Source: Orychophragmus violaceus
Lineage: Eukaryota; Streptophyta; Magnoliopsida; Brassicales; Brassicaceae
Direction: 5' to 3'
Length of the DNA: 64,000 bases
Assembly: GCA_030180135.1 (NCBI GenBank)
Contig: CM058231.1
Coordinates: forward strand, 53,702,235-53,766,234
The notes under the pieces: generated by a model
Databases searched by the model: none
Seen by the model: the letters and a program-made list of their open reading frames with translations, nothing else
Told to the model about the DNA's origin: nothing
Made by a program: the position numbers and the translations under genes
Part shown: positions 1-11,399 of the stretch, piece by piece
Layout of the letters: the number at the start of each line of letters is the position of its first letter
Numbering within the stretch: position 1 is the stretch's first letter

Positions 1-379
1 TTTGTTGATGAGAAATAATATTTTCTAAAAAATAGTGGTGAAACGATATCGTTTTGACTGAAAAAAAAAATTAAAGATACAAGTTCACATATATACTTTA
101 TATGTTTCGTTTAACTCGTTTTTTTTAACCTTTCGTTTAACTGGATTTATTTCAGATTTAAAATTCATTGGTTTATTGAAAAAGATGATGGTGGAAGAGA
201 TGGAAGTGGGTTATCAGATCGTTTAGCAGAGCTGGTGGTGTAATTCTGAATCTGATATAGGAGGAGGCGGGGATTTGGTTGAAGGCGGAGAATCGTTTGC
301 CTATGCGGTTGAGAATTAGAAGCTGGAGGTAGAATCGAAGGTAATGGCGGTTCTGGGTCAGAGTGTTGCGGTTCTTAGT

Positions 380-666
380 CATAGATGAGAATCCGGCTTT
401 GGAGAGGAACAAAATGAATGAGCTTCAAAGCTTCTCTGAATCATCCAAACTCCGAAGGTAGCATGGATGTGGAATTAGCGTGTGGAAGAGCAGATTTCTC
501 CGATGAGAATCCGGCGGCGGCGATGAACGAGCTTCAAAGCTTCTCTGAATCATCCGATTTTGTTGAAGACGAAGAAAGAGAGGAAGAGGAAGATATATTA
601 GATTTAATCGAACTAAACCATTTACTTGAAGATCTGGCTTTTTTTGTTACTGGGTTTACTTATTGA
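380..666 (+). pseudogene. small acidic ORF with internal tandem duplication, unrecognised
   Basis: An 82-codon reading frame (418-666) ends in an acidic stretch rich in Glu and Asp. A segment starting with the codons for DENPA and continuing through NELQSFSESS is present twice, about 110 bp apart (near 385-446 and 500-556). The first copy lies in another frame and runs into a stop after SESS, so the upstream copy is broken. The frame 173-380 upstream has several stops. I do not recognise the protein. It could be a small host gene whose 5' part decayed after a local duplication, or a chance frame over gene debris. Confidence 0.3.
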
Positions 667-1118
667 CTCAAAATTTCTTTTTTTTATTGTATTAAGGAGT
701 TGGTGAATCGAGCTGATTTTTCGCTTTTATTGCGAATTGGTGTGGGGAGCTATCCAAATTGGATTTGGAATCGTGAGAAAAAGTTTCCAAATTTTTTTTG
801 TCTTTCCTTACGATGAAGAAGACGACGAACTGATAGTATTTATTAGTTTTTTTTTTAATTAAATCATTGGTCAAACTACGTCGTTTAACTTTTATCAAAC
901 TGATTTTTTTGTCTAAAATTTATATAAAAACAGCATCGTAATCTACATGGCAGCTGAGTCAGGATCTGTTAAAAATTTAACAGAATTGACTAACAGAGTT
1001 ACGGTCAATGTATCTTTAGACCATTAAAAAATTGTTCAGATATGTAAATTCAAATTTTTACGAGTTTGGGAATGGATTAGCACACTAAAATTATCTAGGT
1101 ACTAATCCGTACCACTGT
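667..1118. other. AT-rich intergenic stretch, no gene seen
   Basis: No credible coding frame. The sequence around 940-1110 has the look of a non-autonomous transposon end or other dispersed repeat, but I found no terminal repeats that would define one. Confidence 0.35.
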
Positions 1119-1770
1119 TCATTGTTCAGGTACGAATTGGCCGTTTGAATTTGTCAGATGTATCAAAATTTTAAAAAATGAATCTAACCCATGTAATCTT
1201 GTGAAATCATCCACTAGCACAAAGACAAACTTTTTTCCAAGTAGGCTCTCCACTTGCATTGGCCCCATCAAGTCCATGTGAACAAGATCCAGTGGAGACT
1301 TTGACTGAATGTCCGGGACTTTCTTGCGCTGAACCTTGACTTGTTTGCCTTTGTTGCATGATCCACATACTATTTTGTCATATCCTTGGATCTGAGGCAG
1401 TCCGCGCACAATCTTCTTATTGTCAAGAGTTGTCAAATTTCTGATATTCATGTGTCCTAGCCGATACCGCCACAAATTAAAATCATCTCTTCAAGCACTT
1501 CTTTGTGTTCCTTCACATGTAGCAGTTGTTTCTTGACCGTATTCTACGTAGTACAACCTCATGCTCTTCATTGATTGCTTTGGACTCAGTACTTGTGAAG
1601 ATAACCATCAGTCCTTCATCACATAGTTGCCTCACGCTGATAAGATTTAGCTTGAATCCCTACAACAAATTAACATTCAATATTTTATGTAAATCATTCT
1701 CGCTAGTTTTTCCCTTACTTAGAAAGGCACCATGTGGCTTAAATGATGCAATTTTCGCTGAAACGGAAAT
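1119..1770 (-). pseudogene. Ty1/copia pol fragment (protease end, pre-integrase, integrase start)
   Basis: On the minus strand, 1475-1119 encodes a GAG-pre-integrase zinc motif (WRYRLGHMN, then CGSCNKGKQ) followed by the start of an integrase core (DLVHMDLMGPM, then FVLVDDFT). Upstream on the same strand (about 1770-1500) the translation still resembles the copia segment between protease and pre-integrase (NLISVRQLCDEGLMV), but in another frame. No LTRs flank it. It is an old truncated copy of a copia lineage different from elements A-F of this window. It abuts a gypsy LTR fragment at about 1771, so one inserted into or recombined with the other. Confidence 0.75.
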
Positions 1771-2537
1771 TCTTTGAGCCTAGAAAGTTGTGGCATGAAT
1801 CCATGGTGTTTTGGGACGTCTGGATCCATTAAGAAAGCATCCAAAACGCAGCAGCATTGATAAGGAACAATCTGGTTGAGTTTGATTGCATTTGGCTCCA
1901 AAAATGGTAAGTTTGATCTCCTTTGATTTTGTATGATCAAGTGTATTTGGGTGCACCATAGGACGTGTTGTATAGCTTCTGTATGATGTAAATGGATTCC
2001 CAAAAAACGGTAGTATTGATCTAAGGCTTCTCCTGGTCGCCAAATATGGGGTTGAATTGCATTGAATCTGGGAGACTCCAAATAAGGCAAGCCGGAAATC
2101 AACTTGTTTAGAAGTTGAATAACTTTTAAACCATAATTGATTTTGTACCAATTCCAATTGGACGTATGCCTCTTATGGGTTGAGTATCCAGAACAAGTAG
2201 GTTTACAACTTGGATCATCCTGGTTTGATCTGCATACTTCAATAAGTGTTTGTTGGTCTCCAACGGATTCTTTGAAAGTCTGCCCAGTTGTAACTTGAAT
2301 AACTTTCTCATGTAGAAATATTTTGAACTAATTCTTCTTCTTCGTGACTTCCTGATGAGCTGCGATTCTGGAGCAGGTTGCTTTGTGGTTTAAATCCTTC
2401 TGGTTGGGAAGATATGCTTCAATACATCACCTATGTCTCTGGTACGCTCAAGCTGATTCTCCCCAAGGGTATTAGTGGGTTGATTTATGTCTTCTACATG
2501 CTCCTTGGTTGATGATGAATTGATGTCCTCATTATAG
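1771..2537 (-). mobile_element. diverged LTR fragment related to element G
   Basis: On the minus strand this follows the G LTR with many substitutions and indels. Shared landmarks, read on the plus strand, include TGTTTTGGGACGTC near the left end, the CTCCTGGTCGCCAAA stretch and the final GATGTCCTCATTA, matching GATGTCCTCATCA in G. It is truncated on the left where it meets the copia fragment and lacks an adjacent polypurine tract. It is therefore an older relative of G, probably a solo or broken LTR. Confidence 0.7.
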
Positions 2538-3353
2538 TACCGCATTCTAGATGATTGTCGCCGGTCGTAAACTTAGAAGTAGTTCTGCACTAGGTCTCAT
2601 TGTTGTTTGATGTTTTCTTATAATTATTTTATTGACATAAATGTTATTCGATCTTATTATATCTTCTTAAGATACTTTAATTAATATTGTGAAATCTTCA
2701 GATTTATTCGTGAGAATCACTTTGTTTACTCGAGATTGTTTGAGTTTTAGATGTTTATCTTATATCACATGTAATTATCAAACATATATTGTTTTGTCTT
2801 CCTAAAAGGATATTTTCCAATATTAATTTTTGGAGATAATAAATTATCTTATCTTTCGTTTTTGTATAAGTTATGTACTAACCTTAAAGGATGTTATCTA
2901 ATTTTATCCAATATTGTGCAATGTTCACTTTAGTTGTTCGTTAGAATCGCTTTGTTTTCTCGAATTGTTTGGATTTTTTAGATGTTTATATGATATCACA
3001 CATAATTGATATTAAAAATATATTGTGTGAAAAAGTGGATACTTTTATGGTTTTTTTTGGTTAATATGTATGATAAACTTATTAATAGTCGCTTTTTCAA
3101 ATTGTTACCACGCAAATGATTAACTTTTAGTTGATATAATGCCTATCTTATCACCATTTAGGAAAAGATAATAATGACCAAAATATTTTATTGTATTTAT
3201 TAAATGCATATAGCGGTTTGTTTTTAGAAAACTATAATTTCCTATAAATTTTAAGAAAGAATCTTGAACTTTTTTATGTACAAAAAACCATTTCTCTTTT
3301 CTCGAAGAAACCAAACAGTTTACAAATCTTCCTTTTCAGCCAAAATAAATCGA
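2538..3353. other. AT-rich spacer with an imperfect direct duplication
   Basis: No gene. A stretch near 2695-2800 recurs imperfectly near 2925-3030 (both carry an ATCGCTTTG/ATCACTTTG-type core, a TCGA..TTGTTTG block and TAGATGTTTAT). This suggests an old tandem duplication with a period of about 235 bp. Confidence 0.4.
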
Positions 3354-3627
3354 TGGAGCGAATCAATCTTCTTTCAGAAGTTAACCGATCAATAAATGAT
3401 TGGCATTTTAGGGTTAAAATTATAAGGCATATGAGTATTATGTCCATGGTCAAGGCTTCTACTAGAATTATGTTCTCTCTGATGAAATGGTGAGTGAGAA
3501 CATAAATTTTGTCTTATGTACAATATAAATAGTGGATATTTAGAAGACACATATATATATAAATCTAATGTCGATCATTGTTTATGTTGGGTACAAAAAT
3601 GGAATTGGTTGTTGCACCAAACGAAGT
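3354..3627 (+). pseudogene. RPA1-like (DUF223) pseudogene, 5' part
   Basis: An ATG at 3354 opens MERINLLSEVN followed by a W..RVKIIR pattern, the usual start of plant proteins related to the 70-kDa subunit of replication protein A, whose OB folds bind single-stranded DNA. The frame stops near 3490 at a possible splice donor (GTGAGT). A second coding-like block, GTKMELVVAPNE, reaches the edge of element G. The rest of the gene resumes at 29957. No clean acceptor is visible, there is an early stop and a 26-kb insertion, so it is non-functional. Such genes can be host copies or Helitron passengers; the sequence does not decide which. Confidence 0.55.
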
Positions 3628-4599
3628 TGATCAGCTGGATGTGTAGCTCTCTCTGATGAATCGGGTTGATGGTGGACGAGATGAAAAACTCACTTGTTCA
3701 ATTGGGATGATTGACCCTCTCAATATGTGGTTGAGAAACTTATTTGAATCACACAAACAAGTTAATCCAAGATTTCCTAGTGAATAGGTGAATCACACAC
3801 TTATTCAAAAGAAGGGAAAAACTATAACAAAGAAACTCTCTTTGAATAGAAATTGAATAATACTTTATTGGCTGATTGAAAGGTGATTAAAAATGAAAGC
3901 CTAAATGAGCTTATATAATGCCCAATACACGTTCCTAAAGGTTAATAGGATAAAATAAATAGCAAAGATCAAGGAATATGGCTGTTGGAGCCATTAAGAA
4001 GAAATCTGCCCAAATAAGGCAAGGGGAGCTGAACTTGAGTATTGACAACTTTGGCATGAATGTGTGGTGTCTTGGGACGTCCTGATTCAGTTAATGAGCC
4101 TCCGAAATGCAGCAGTTGAGATGATATAGCCGTTGGTGGTTTATTGAATGCATCCAAATACGGAAAGTTGAGTATATCTTTGATCCTCCTGATCAAGTGG
4201 TTGCTAGTGTATTGTAAAGTGTTGGTTGACTCTCCTGAATGGTTGGATATGTCTCCTGAATGCTTAGATGTATCTCCTGGTCGCCAAAGTTTGGTTTGCA
4301 AATGATTGAATCCTTGAGCTTCCAAATGAAGCAAGCTGAGAATCATCTGTTTTAGAAGTTGAATAACTTCTTCATCTGAGCTCCATTTCTGATGATTCAA
4401 ACTATCCATGATTCCTTGAGGAGTTAAGTTTCTGGAACAGGTTAATTTGTTTCTTAACTCCTTCTTGTTGTGTAGATATGCTCCAAGACATGCACATATG
4501 TTTCCTATGCATTTAAGCTGTTTTTCTCCAAAGGTCTTGGTTGGTTGATTTATGTCCTCTACATGCTCTTTGATTGATGATGACTTGATGTCCTCATCA
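3628..4599 (-). repeat. Element G 3' LTR (outer end truncated)
   Basis: Minus-strand LTR beginning TGATGAGGACATC at 4599. An open frame from the internal region (4928) runs straight through the boundary into the LTR. Compared with the other copy it lacks roughly the last 29 bases (29008-29036), including the terminal CATCA. It has an extra block near 4240-4310 that is deleted in the partner. The AATAAAGT at the plus-strand complement of 3868-3878 could act as a polyadenylation signal. Confidence 0.85.
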
Positions 4600-4612
4600 T
4601 ACTCTCCCTCTT
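4600..4612 (-). other. Element G polypurine tract
   Basis: Minus strand AAGAGGGAGAGTA lies directly before the TG of the 3' LTR, the position needed to prime plus-strand DNA synthesis. Confidence 0.75.
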
Positions 4613-5188
4613 GAAAAGGTTTCGACCTCGAAACTGAATAATCTGCACCAAGAGAAAGCAAGTTAGCTCTCATTCTTCTTTGGGAGTTTATGGTCTTACC
4701 TTGATGTATATATGGTCTGGAGGTGAGTGGAGTGTCTGGTGGTTCTCCTTTGAGCAGATAGGATAGTAATACTCCTCTTTTTTGGGCTGGTATAACGTCT
4801 CCTTTGTCTATCTTGCTCCTGCTCTCCTTATGACCTGGAATATGTTCAACACTTTGGCAAAGTGACAAGTGCATTATGGGCTCTTTATCACAGAATAAAC
4901 AACTTGAATCATTTTCCTTAAGAGTCAATTTTCTGTACTAATGATATCTCATCTTCTTGCAAGCTTAACAAGTTCTTTAACAAAGTTGTTGAATCATTGG
5001 AAATTAAATGTATCAAAGAAAGACTTAGCTTGTTAATAGATGTTGTGTCCTTGATTTGGTCTGGAGGTTTCTCCTTGATGTCCTCCTTTTCTCTACTGCC
5101 TTGATCAGTCTGATGACTTAGTGTATTGGATGTTTCTGAGATTCTCTTCACATTCTCTTCTCCCTTGTGCTTTATATCTATAGAGAAG
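4613..5188 (-). pseudogene. Element G internal remainder (downstream part)
   Basis: Two overlapping minus-strand frames (5188-4918 and 4928 into the LTR) with SCLFCDKEPIMHLSL and a charged, low-complexity composition. They represent the region between gag and polypurine tract. I recognise no enzyme domain. The frame running into the LTR is typical of plant gypsy relics, where polyprotein tails overlap the LTR. The copy of AGAAG at 5184-5188 is the other half of the target duplication of A. Confidence 0.5.
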
Positions 5189-5889
5189 TGTTGGGATTGT
5201 CCTGAAATCATACTTGTAATCACTTTAGAGATAGTTATGTTGTCGAGATTAGACATTCGTATAATGCTAGGTGATCATAATGCTTTGCTAGAAGCCACTT
5301 GTGATCTGTGAGTTATGAACTCATTGCTAGTATTATGATCCTACAGGGTCACACACCTAAGCAATCTGGATGTACTTCATGTGGGAATGATCATTAATGT
5401 AATGATCAAATGTGTATTTGATACACATTAATATACGTGTTTTGAGGGTGTGTCGATCGACACAAGTGTTGTGTCGATCGATGCAAGGCGCATATCGAAA
5501 TATCATTTCGGTTTAATGACTTAATTAATCTCGATTGGTTTGGTGATTAATTAGGTTTCTCCCAGGTCTATATATATGTGATATAGCACGACCTGGAGAA
5601 CAGTTTTTAGCCTAATCGCAGCCACCTTTTAGAAACACAGGCATCCCGAAGAGATCCGATCTCCCGGCACTAGCATCCCGGCGGAATCCAGTTTGTGTGC
5701 GTGTGGATACCAGTAGAGGCGCAGCACTTGAGGCGCTTGTGAATCTTGAATCCTTGTTCATCTTCCGCTGCTAATCTCCAGGTAATTTCGAGATCCCAAT
5801 GATTCAATATGCCTGAACCCTAGATCCTAGGCTATGGAATTCAGACTTAGGGTTGCTAATCTGATTAGGAACTGCTAGAAATTCCTTCA
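5189..5889 (+). repeat. Element A 5' LTR
   Basis: 701 bp. It carries a palindrome pair (5451-5483), a TATATATA box near 5570 that would place the transcript start in the following 30 bases, and a splice donor CCAG|GTAATT at 5782 that pairs with an acceptor before gag. Confidence 0.9.
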
Positions 5890-6466
5890 GTGGTATCAGA
5901 GCCTTAGGGTTTAACCTATTGAATCTAACATCAAACTTTCGAATTAGATGAATTTGAATAGATTGTGCTTTGTTAAAAGAAATCGCGGTTAGGGTTCTTG
6001 TTAAGAGACGATTCTGTGATTTCGCATAGTGTCGATCGACACCAATCTGGCATCGATCGACATAGTATGGAAATCAGAATAAAATTTTAGGTTTTGATCT
6101 TAAAGATCGAAGTTCCTGATGCCCTAACGTGTCGATCGACACAAAAGTTGTGTCGGTCGACACGGACCTTGTGAATGGTTTAATCAGTTCAATTGGATTG
6201 GACCGGTTATCGCGCTTGGTTAAAATGGCTAAATCAGTTCAATTGGATGAATCGGTTCAATTGGATTGGACCGGTTATCGCAATTGGTTTAAATCGGTTT
6301 GACGGGTTAATTGCGGTTTGATTGAATTGGGTTGATGTCGATCGACACAGGTGTTGTGTCAATCGATGCTGATCGGTTATCAAACCGGTTCAATTTGATT
6401 GACCGGTTATCGCAATGATGTTGGTTTGATAGTGTCGATCGAAACAAGGAGTTGCATCGGTCGACA
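5451..6466. repeat. Palindrome pairs of element A (LTR and leader)
   Basis: Starts of the 12-mers: 5451/5472 (in the LTR), 6030/6051, 6130/6151, 6336/6357, 6433/6455. Start-to-start spacing 21, 21, 21, 21, 22. First unit usually TGTCGATCGACA; the second is often TGTCGGTCGACA or CATCGGTCGACA. Confidence 0.9.
5891..5903 (+). other. Element A primer binding site
   Basis: TGGTATCAGAGCC, one base after the LTR, complementary to the 3' end of initiator tRNA-Met. Confidence 0.9.
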
Positions 6467-7099
6467 CACAATTCGGGATTTTGGTTATTGAACCAGAAAT
6501 CGCATAAACCGAACCAAAGACTTAACCCATTTCTTAGAGTAATTAAAACTTAATAAAATTAGTTGTTTTAATAAATTTCTAAGATACATATATGATGTGT
6601 ATATTAGTTTAAACAGTTCCGTTCCTCAACTGAATATCAAGTAATCCTTGATGTCTTCCCGATCTTGTCAACTGTCAAGACTCGTTTCATTGTGCGATAG
6701 ATTTGCAGTGCAAGGTGTCCACCATTACATGAGTAAGACAGGAGGTAATCGTGTTGATAGGCTTGCAGTGCAAGGTATCAACAATTACATGACTTAAGAG
6801 ATTGGTTTACTTGACTGGGCCATCAAAATCGTTTTGGGTCCAGAGACATCAGGTGGATTTGACATGAGATGTCAATCCACAACCAAGAGTTATATTGGAT
6901 ATAACTAGCAAAGTTGTTCCTTACCTAGATAGCTAAAATTTGGGTGATAGCCAGTGGCTCACTCAAGTTTAGTGAAGTATGGGTCTTGGATCATTATATT
7001 CATTTGAGGAAACATGGTTTGAATATAATGCGAGTTTTCTTAATAGTTAAGATTTCTCATTAATTCAACATCATAACTAAACCTCCCTTGTTTTCAGCT
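5904..7099 (+). other. Element A leader (5' untranslated region)
   Basis: No coding frame. Positions 6030-6466 hold four palindrome pairs among GGTT/AACC-rich sequence. Positions about 6620-7060 match leaders of elements B, C, E and F (the GACTGGGCCATC block, a TATATTGGATATAAC stretch, then a GGTGATAGCCAGTGGC stretch). A 3' splice site TTTTCAG ends at 7097, three bases before the gag ATG, so nearly the whole leader may be an intron (5782-7097). Confidence 0.6.
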
Positions 7100-8048
7100 A
7101 TGTCTAGCGCAAACCATCATAACAATTTCTCCCTGCGATCCGTCCTTGAGAAGGACAAGTTAAATGGATCCAACTTTCTTGAATGGTATCGGAACTTGAG
7201 AATTGTTCTCAAACAGGAGAAAAAGGACTATGTCCTTGAGAAAGTTCTCCCTAAGAAGTACCGAGCCAATGCTTGGCAGTCATATAAGGATGCTTGGGAT
7301 AAGCATTCTAATGATGTGGTCGATGTGTGTTGTCTCATGTTGGCTACCATGAACTCGGATTTGCAGAAGCAATTCGAGAACGTGGAGTCGCCAATAGAGA
7401 TGATCACTAACCTGAAAAGTATGTTTCATGAGCATGCACGAACTCAGAGATACCAGACGGTTAAGTCTCTAATTGAGTGCAAGCTACCAAAGGACGGACC
7501 GGTTAGTCCTCATGTCATTAAGATGATGGGTTATATTGATAACCTGGGGAAAATGGATTGTCCCATTAGCCAAGAGTTGGCTACTGACATCATTATGCAG
7601 TCACTGCCGTCAAGCTATGATCATTTTGTAATGAACTACAATATGAATAACTTGACAAAGACTTTGACTGAGTTGCATGGGATGCTCAAAACTGCTGAAC
7701 CTAACATCAAGAAGGACACCCCAAATGTCCTTATGGTACAAAAGGGTAAAAAGTTTAAGAAACTTGGTAGGAACAAAGGTTGGCAAGACAAGCTCGATTG
7801 TGAATCCAAGCGAGTCTGGCCATGCTCCTAAGGTTAAACCTGGTCCTTCTGAAGATGTTAAGTGCCATTATTGTAATGGTTATGGGCATTTTAAAAGAAA
7901 CTGCAATAAATTCCTGGAAGATTATGAGAAGCTGAAGAAGACGTACGAGACTTCTTCTTCAGGTATTTATGTTATAGAAGTAAATGTTACTTCTTATGGT
8001 TCTACTTATTGGGTATTAGATACCAGTTGTGGTACTGATATTTTGTGA
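7100..8048 (+). pseudogene. Element A gag and protease start
   Basis: ATG at 7100 (MSSANHH). I prefer it to the in-frame TTG at 7088 because the conserved acceptor lies just before it. The copia gag domain (UBN2-like) includes SNFLEWYRNLRIVL, the VDVCCLMLATMNSDL block and SLPSSYDHFVMNYN. A frameshift near 7785 ends the first frame at 7831. The next frame carries the zinc knuckle CHYCNGYGHFKRNC (CX2CX4HX4C) and a protease-like site WVLDTSCG, where relatives have DTGCG. A stop at 8046 follows. Gag would bind and package genomic RNA; this copy is dead. Confidence 0.85.
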
Positions 8049-8572
8049 AAATATGTAGGGCCTAAGCAAAAGTAGGATTTTGGAGATAGGACACGTGGAC
8101 CTGCGCGTGGGAAATGGAGCAAGAGTTGCTGCATTAGCCGTAGGAACATTTCATTTGTTTTGCCTTCTGGCTTGGTTTTGAACTTAAGAACTGCTACTAT
8201 GTACCTGCTATAAGCAGAAAGATTGCTTCTATTCCTTTTTTGGATATGGAAGGATATCAGTTTTCAAATTAAGAATAAGTGTTATTCATTTGATTACAAT
8301 GATATATTTTATGGTAGCGGTCCATTAGAGAATGGACTTTATGTTCTAAAACAAAACGTGCCTATCTATAACATTAGTACCAAGAGATTCAAGTCAAATG
8401 ACACGAATCAAATTCTTTCTCTGGCATTGTCGTTTGGGCCACTTAAATGAGAAACGGATTCAGAAGCTCCATAGTGATGGGCTTTTGGGCTCATTTGATT
8501 ATGAATCATGTGAAAAATGCAAATCTTGTTCATTGGGTAAAATGACGAAGGCCCTTTTCAACAAAAAGGTAG

Positions 8573-9516
8573 TGTCGATCGACACAAATGGTGCGTCGAT
8601 TGACACAGGTCGCGAGTAAACAAAATGAAAGGGCCAGTGACTTATTGGGCTTTATACATACGGATGTATATGGCCCGATGAGCACAAGTGCTAGAGAAAA
8701 ATTTCAGTACTTCATTACCTTTGTTGATATTTTCAGTAGGTATGGTTATGTCTATTTAATGAGACGTAAATCGGAATCTTTTGAAAAGTTCAAAGAGTTT
8801 CAAAATGAAGTACAGAATCAACTTGGCAAAAGTATTAAAGCTCTACGATAAGATTGTGGAGGTGAATACTTAAGCTAAGAATTCAGTGATCATCCGAGAG
8901 ATTGTGGAATTGTTTCACAACTCACTCCTCATGAATCGGACTTTATTAGATATGGTTCGATCAATGATGAGTCACTCAGATCTTCCAATATACTTCTAGG
9001 AATACGCTCTAGAAACGTCTGCATTTACACTAAATAGGGTTCCATCAAAGTCAGTTAAAAAGACACCACATGAGATGTGGACTGGAAATGTTCCTAATTT
9101 GTCTTTCATGAAGATTTGGGGTTGTGAGGCTTACATAAAACGTTTAATCTCTGATAAGCTCACACCCAAATCCGATAAGTGCTACTTCATTGGCTATCTT
9201 AACGAGACCAAGGCATGTTGCCTTTACAATCGGTCCGAGAACAAATTGTTTGTTGCTCGGAACTATGTTTTCTTGAGAAAGATTTTCTTTCCAAGAAGAA
9301 CAGTGGGAGTAAAGTACAACTCGAAGAAATTCAAAAATCACAGGAGACTGCTCAACCTGATGAGGAATAGCAGCAGTTGGATCTACAAAGAGTTGTAGAA
9401 ACTGCACCTGTGATGCCTAAAGTTGGCAAAGGATCTGGTGAATGTATATTCGATATACATTCAAACGGCGAGTTTCTGAGGAAGTGTCGATCGACACAAA
9501 GGTGTATCGATCGACA
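8573..9516. repeat. Palindrome pairs inside element A pol
   Basis: 8573/8594 (spacing 21) within the 55-bp insert, and 9485/9505 (spacing 20) within the LTR-like segment. Neither pair exists at the matching place in E or F. Confidence 0.85.
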
Positions 9517-9645
9517 CAGATCGCGAACCAAAATATTGATTTTGGTTTATGACTTAATCAACTACGGTTTAAATCTTGGTTAATTAGGTCGTGGTAAAAG
9601 TCTATATATATGAGATATGTGCATAACTTTTACACAAACCTGAAG
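9438..9645 (+). repeat. partial copia-LTR-like segment inside element A pol
   Basis: Resembles the middle of the A LTR: an ATGTATATTCGATATACAT stretch, a palindrome pair (9485-9516), a GGTTTATGACTTAATCAA block and a TCTATATATATGAGATAT TATA region. It lacks LTR termini. The flanks repeat about 20 bp of the target (CCTAAAGTTGGCAAAGGATC left, CCTGAAGCTCGCAGATCCG right). Elements E and F have no such segment here. Confidence 0.7.
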
Positions 9646-9938
9646 CTCGCAGATCCGAAAGGATCCGTCACGAACCCGAGAAATGTAGATTTCTCGTAAC
9701 CAATTGCCATGATCTATTGATCATTGAAAGTGACGGGCCTGCGAATTTTGAAGAAGCAATGATGAGCCATGACTCCGAAAATGGTAATATTCTGATATAC
9801 AAAGCTAGGTTGGTGGCAAAAGGTTTCAAGTAAATTCATGGTATTGACTATGATGAAACTTATTCCCCAATCACTATGCTTAAGTCCATTCGGATTCTCC
9901 TAGCAGCCGCCGCTCATTATGATTATGAGGACGGGCAG

Positions 9939-11131
9939 TGATATATCATGGTTTTTACCCATTTTATGCCATGATATAGGTGTGTTTTTAGTGTCTTTTG
10001 TGTTCGTTTAGAGTCTTTTACAGGTTTAATCAGGTTTGGAGCTAATTGGAGATATTTGGAGCATTTTGGGACTTTTGGGACGTTTTGGTCGAGAGCTTAA
10101 CTCACTGTTCGATTTATTGATCATGCATCGACCGACACACATTGTGCATCGGTCGACACACTAGCGAGATGGGCCGTACGCGTCGGTTAAATAAGTTATG
10201 AAGAATTGCAGAGAAGCCCAGAATAGTTCCAGTATTTACACAGAAGCCCCAGCCGAGATTATGCCTATATATTTAGAGTTTTGGCTTTTATTTTAGATAC
10301 GCTTTCATACTTAGAGCTAAGAGATTTTTAGAGCTTTCGGGGCTGATCTAATCTTGTACTTCAGTTATTTTGGAGAAGATTTCGAACCCCTTTATCTATT
10401 TAATTTCTTATATGCAATCTATTATTTCTATGATTATGTTTTCATCAATCATGTCTGAGTAGATCCATAGTTAAGTTTACGGTTTCTCATTAGGGTTTGA
10501 TGACTTGCTAGACTTGTTTAATTCAGTTAAGGATTCATATGATTAGAATGTTCTTCAAACTAAATTGTACTTAAAGCTAGTTCTAACCTGATCAATTAGA
10601 ATCTAGATTTTAGGTTGCTAAATTCGACACGAGAGTGTGTTTTAGAATCTGAACTATTTAGGTTGAGCAATTAAATTATTCGCAAAGAGATTTGGTTTAG
10701 TTTAATTGTGAACATATCAAACTTGAACTTAATGCTAGTTTAATCTGTCAGTAATTGCAAAGAGATTTGGGTTACTGCACTTAGACTTAGAGGATTTTCG
10801 CAAAGAGATTTGGTTAATTCTATTTTCGTGATTTGAGTTCTAGAACTGAGTTTAATTTGATCCTGACTGATTAACTTGTCTGCTTGTCTGATTTCCTGAG
10901 AACACCCTAGGCTTGACGCTTTTAGTTTATTGCTTTCACAACCAACTTGCTACTGTTTACTTTCTTGCCTTGCTTTTAATTCATTCACCACTTGCTTTAT
11001 TTCTAGTATTAATCTCTACGTTTCTGATTCTATTGAGACCAAGTGTCCCTGTGGATTCGATAACCCTATATACTACTTTGACGATACTGTGCACTTGCAG
11101 TTTAGAATAGGGTAAAACTTAGAACCTATCA
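9939..11131 (+). repeat. Athila1 5' LTR
   Basis: 1193 bp. It carries a palindrome pair (10126-10158, units CATCGACCGACA and CATCGGTCGACA), a CTATATATTTAGAG TATA-like box near 10265, and several repeats of GCAAAGAGATTTGG in the second half. Small frames in it (for example 10913-11110) are identical in both LTRs and look like chance frames. Confidence 0.93.
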
Positions 11132-11137
11132 AGTTTT

Positions 11138-11155
11138 TGGCGCCGTTGCCGGGGA
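11138..11155 (+). other. Athila1 primer binding site (tRNA-Asp type)
   Basis: TGGCGCCGTTGCCGGGGA, six bases after the LTR, the typical Athila primer site complementary to tRNA-Asp. Confidence 0.9.
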
Positions 11156-11399
11156 CTCTTTGAGTCTTCGATAGGACCGAACTTTGGGTTTTTACTAGAA
11201 ATTTTTCTTTTTCTTTTTGTTTTTCGTTTTTATTTTTATAATCTGCTAACTTTTTCTCTGTTTCTTTCTGTCGCAGGTACGACTTTCGCCTTGCGTCGAT
11301 CGTTACATCCCTTGCGTCGGTCGTCACTAGGCGATTCTGAGATTGAATCGATCGTTGCACTGATAGCATCGGTCGTTGCTGGACGATTACCGACAGTTT

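Larger units (their letters stand above)
8049..9938 (+). pseudogene. Element A pol, integrase to reverse transcriptase start
   Basis: Broken frames in order: protease tail; GAG-pre-integrase zinc site (WHCRLGHLN, CEKCKSCSLGK) at 8398-8562; a 55-bp insert carrying a palindrome pair (8563-8617); integrase core (HTDVYGPM, FVDIFSRYGYVYLM) to a stop at 8851; a deletion removing the PPGTPQWNG region; integrase C-terminus 9075-9398; an inserted LTR-like segment (about 9438-9640); then the start of reverse transcriptase (YKARLVAKGFK, IHGIDYDETYSP) with a roughly 120-bp deletion at about 9781. Athila1 interrupts at 9938. Confidence 0.85.

Noticed and set aside
3120..3314. 64-codon minus-strand frame rich in Lys and Phe
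   Set aside because: AT-rich composition, no motif, and no neighbouring signal of a gene.
3615..3627. Target duplication for element G
   Set aside because: The left flank ends in ACGAAGT and the right flank begins CCAAC. No 5-bp match is found, most likely because about 29 bp of LTR end and the left duplication were lost.
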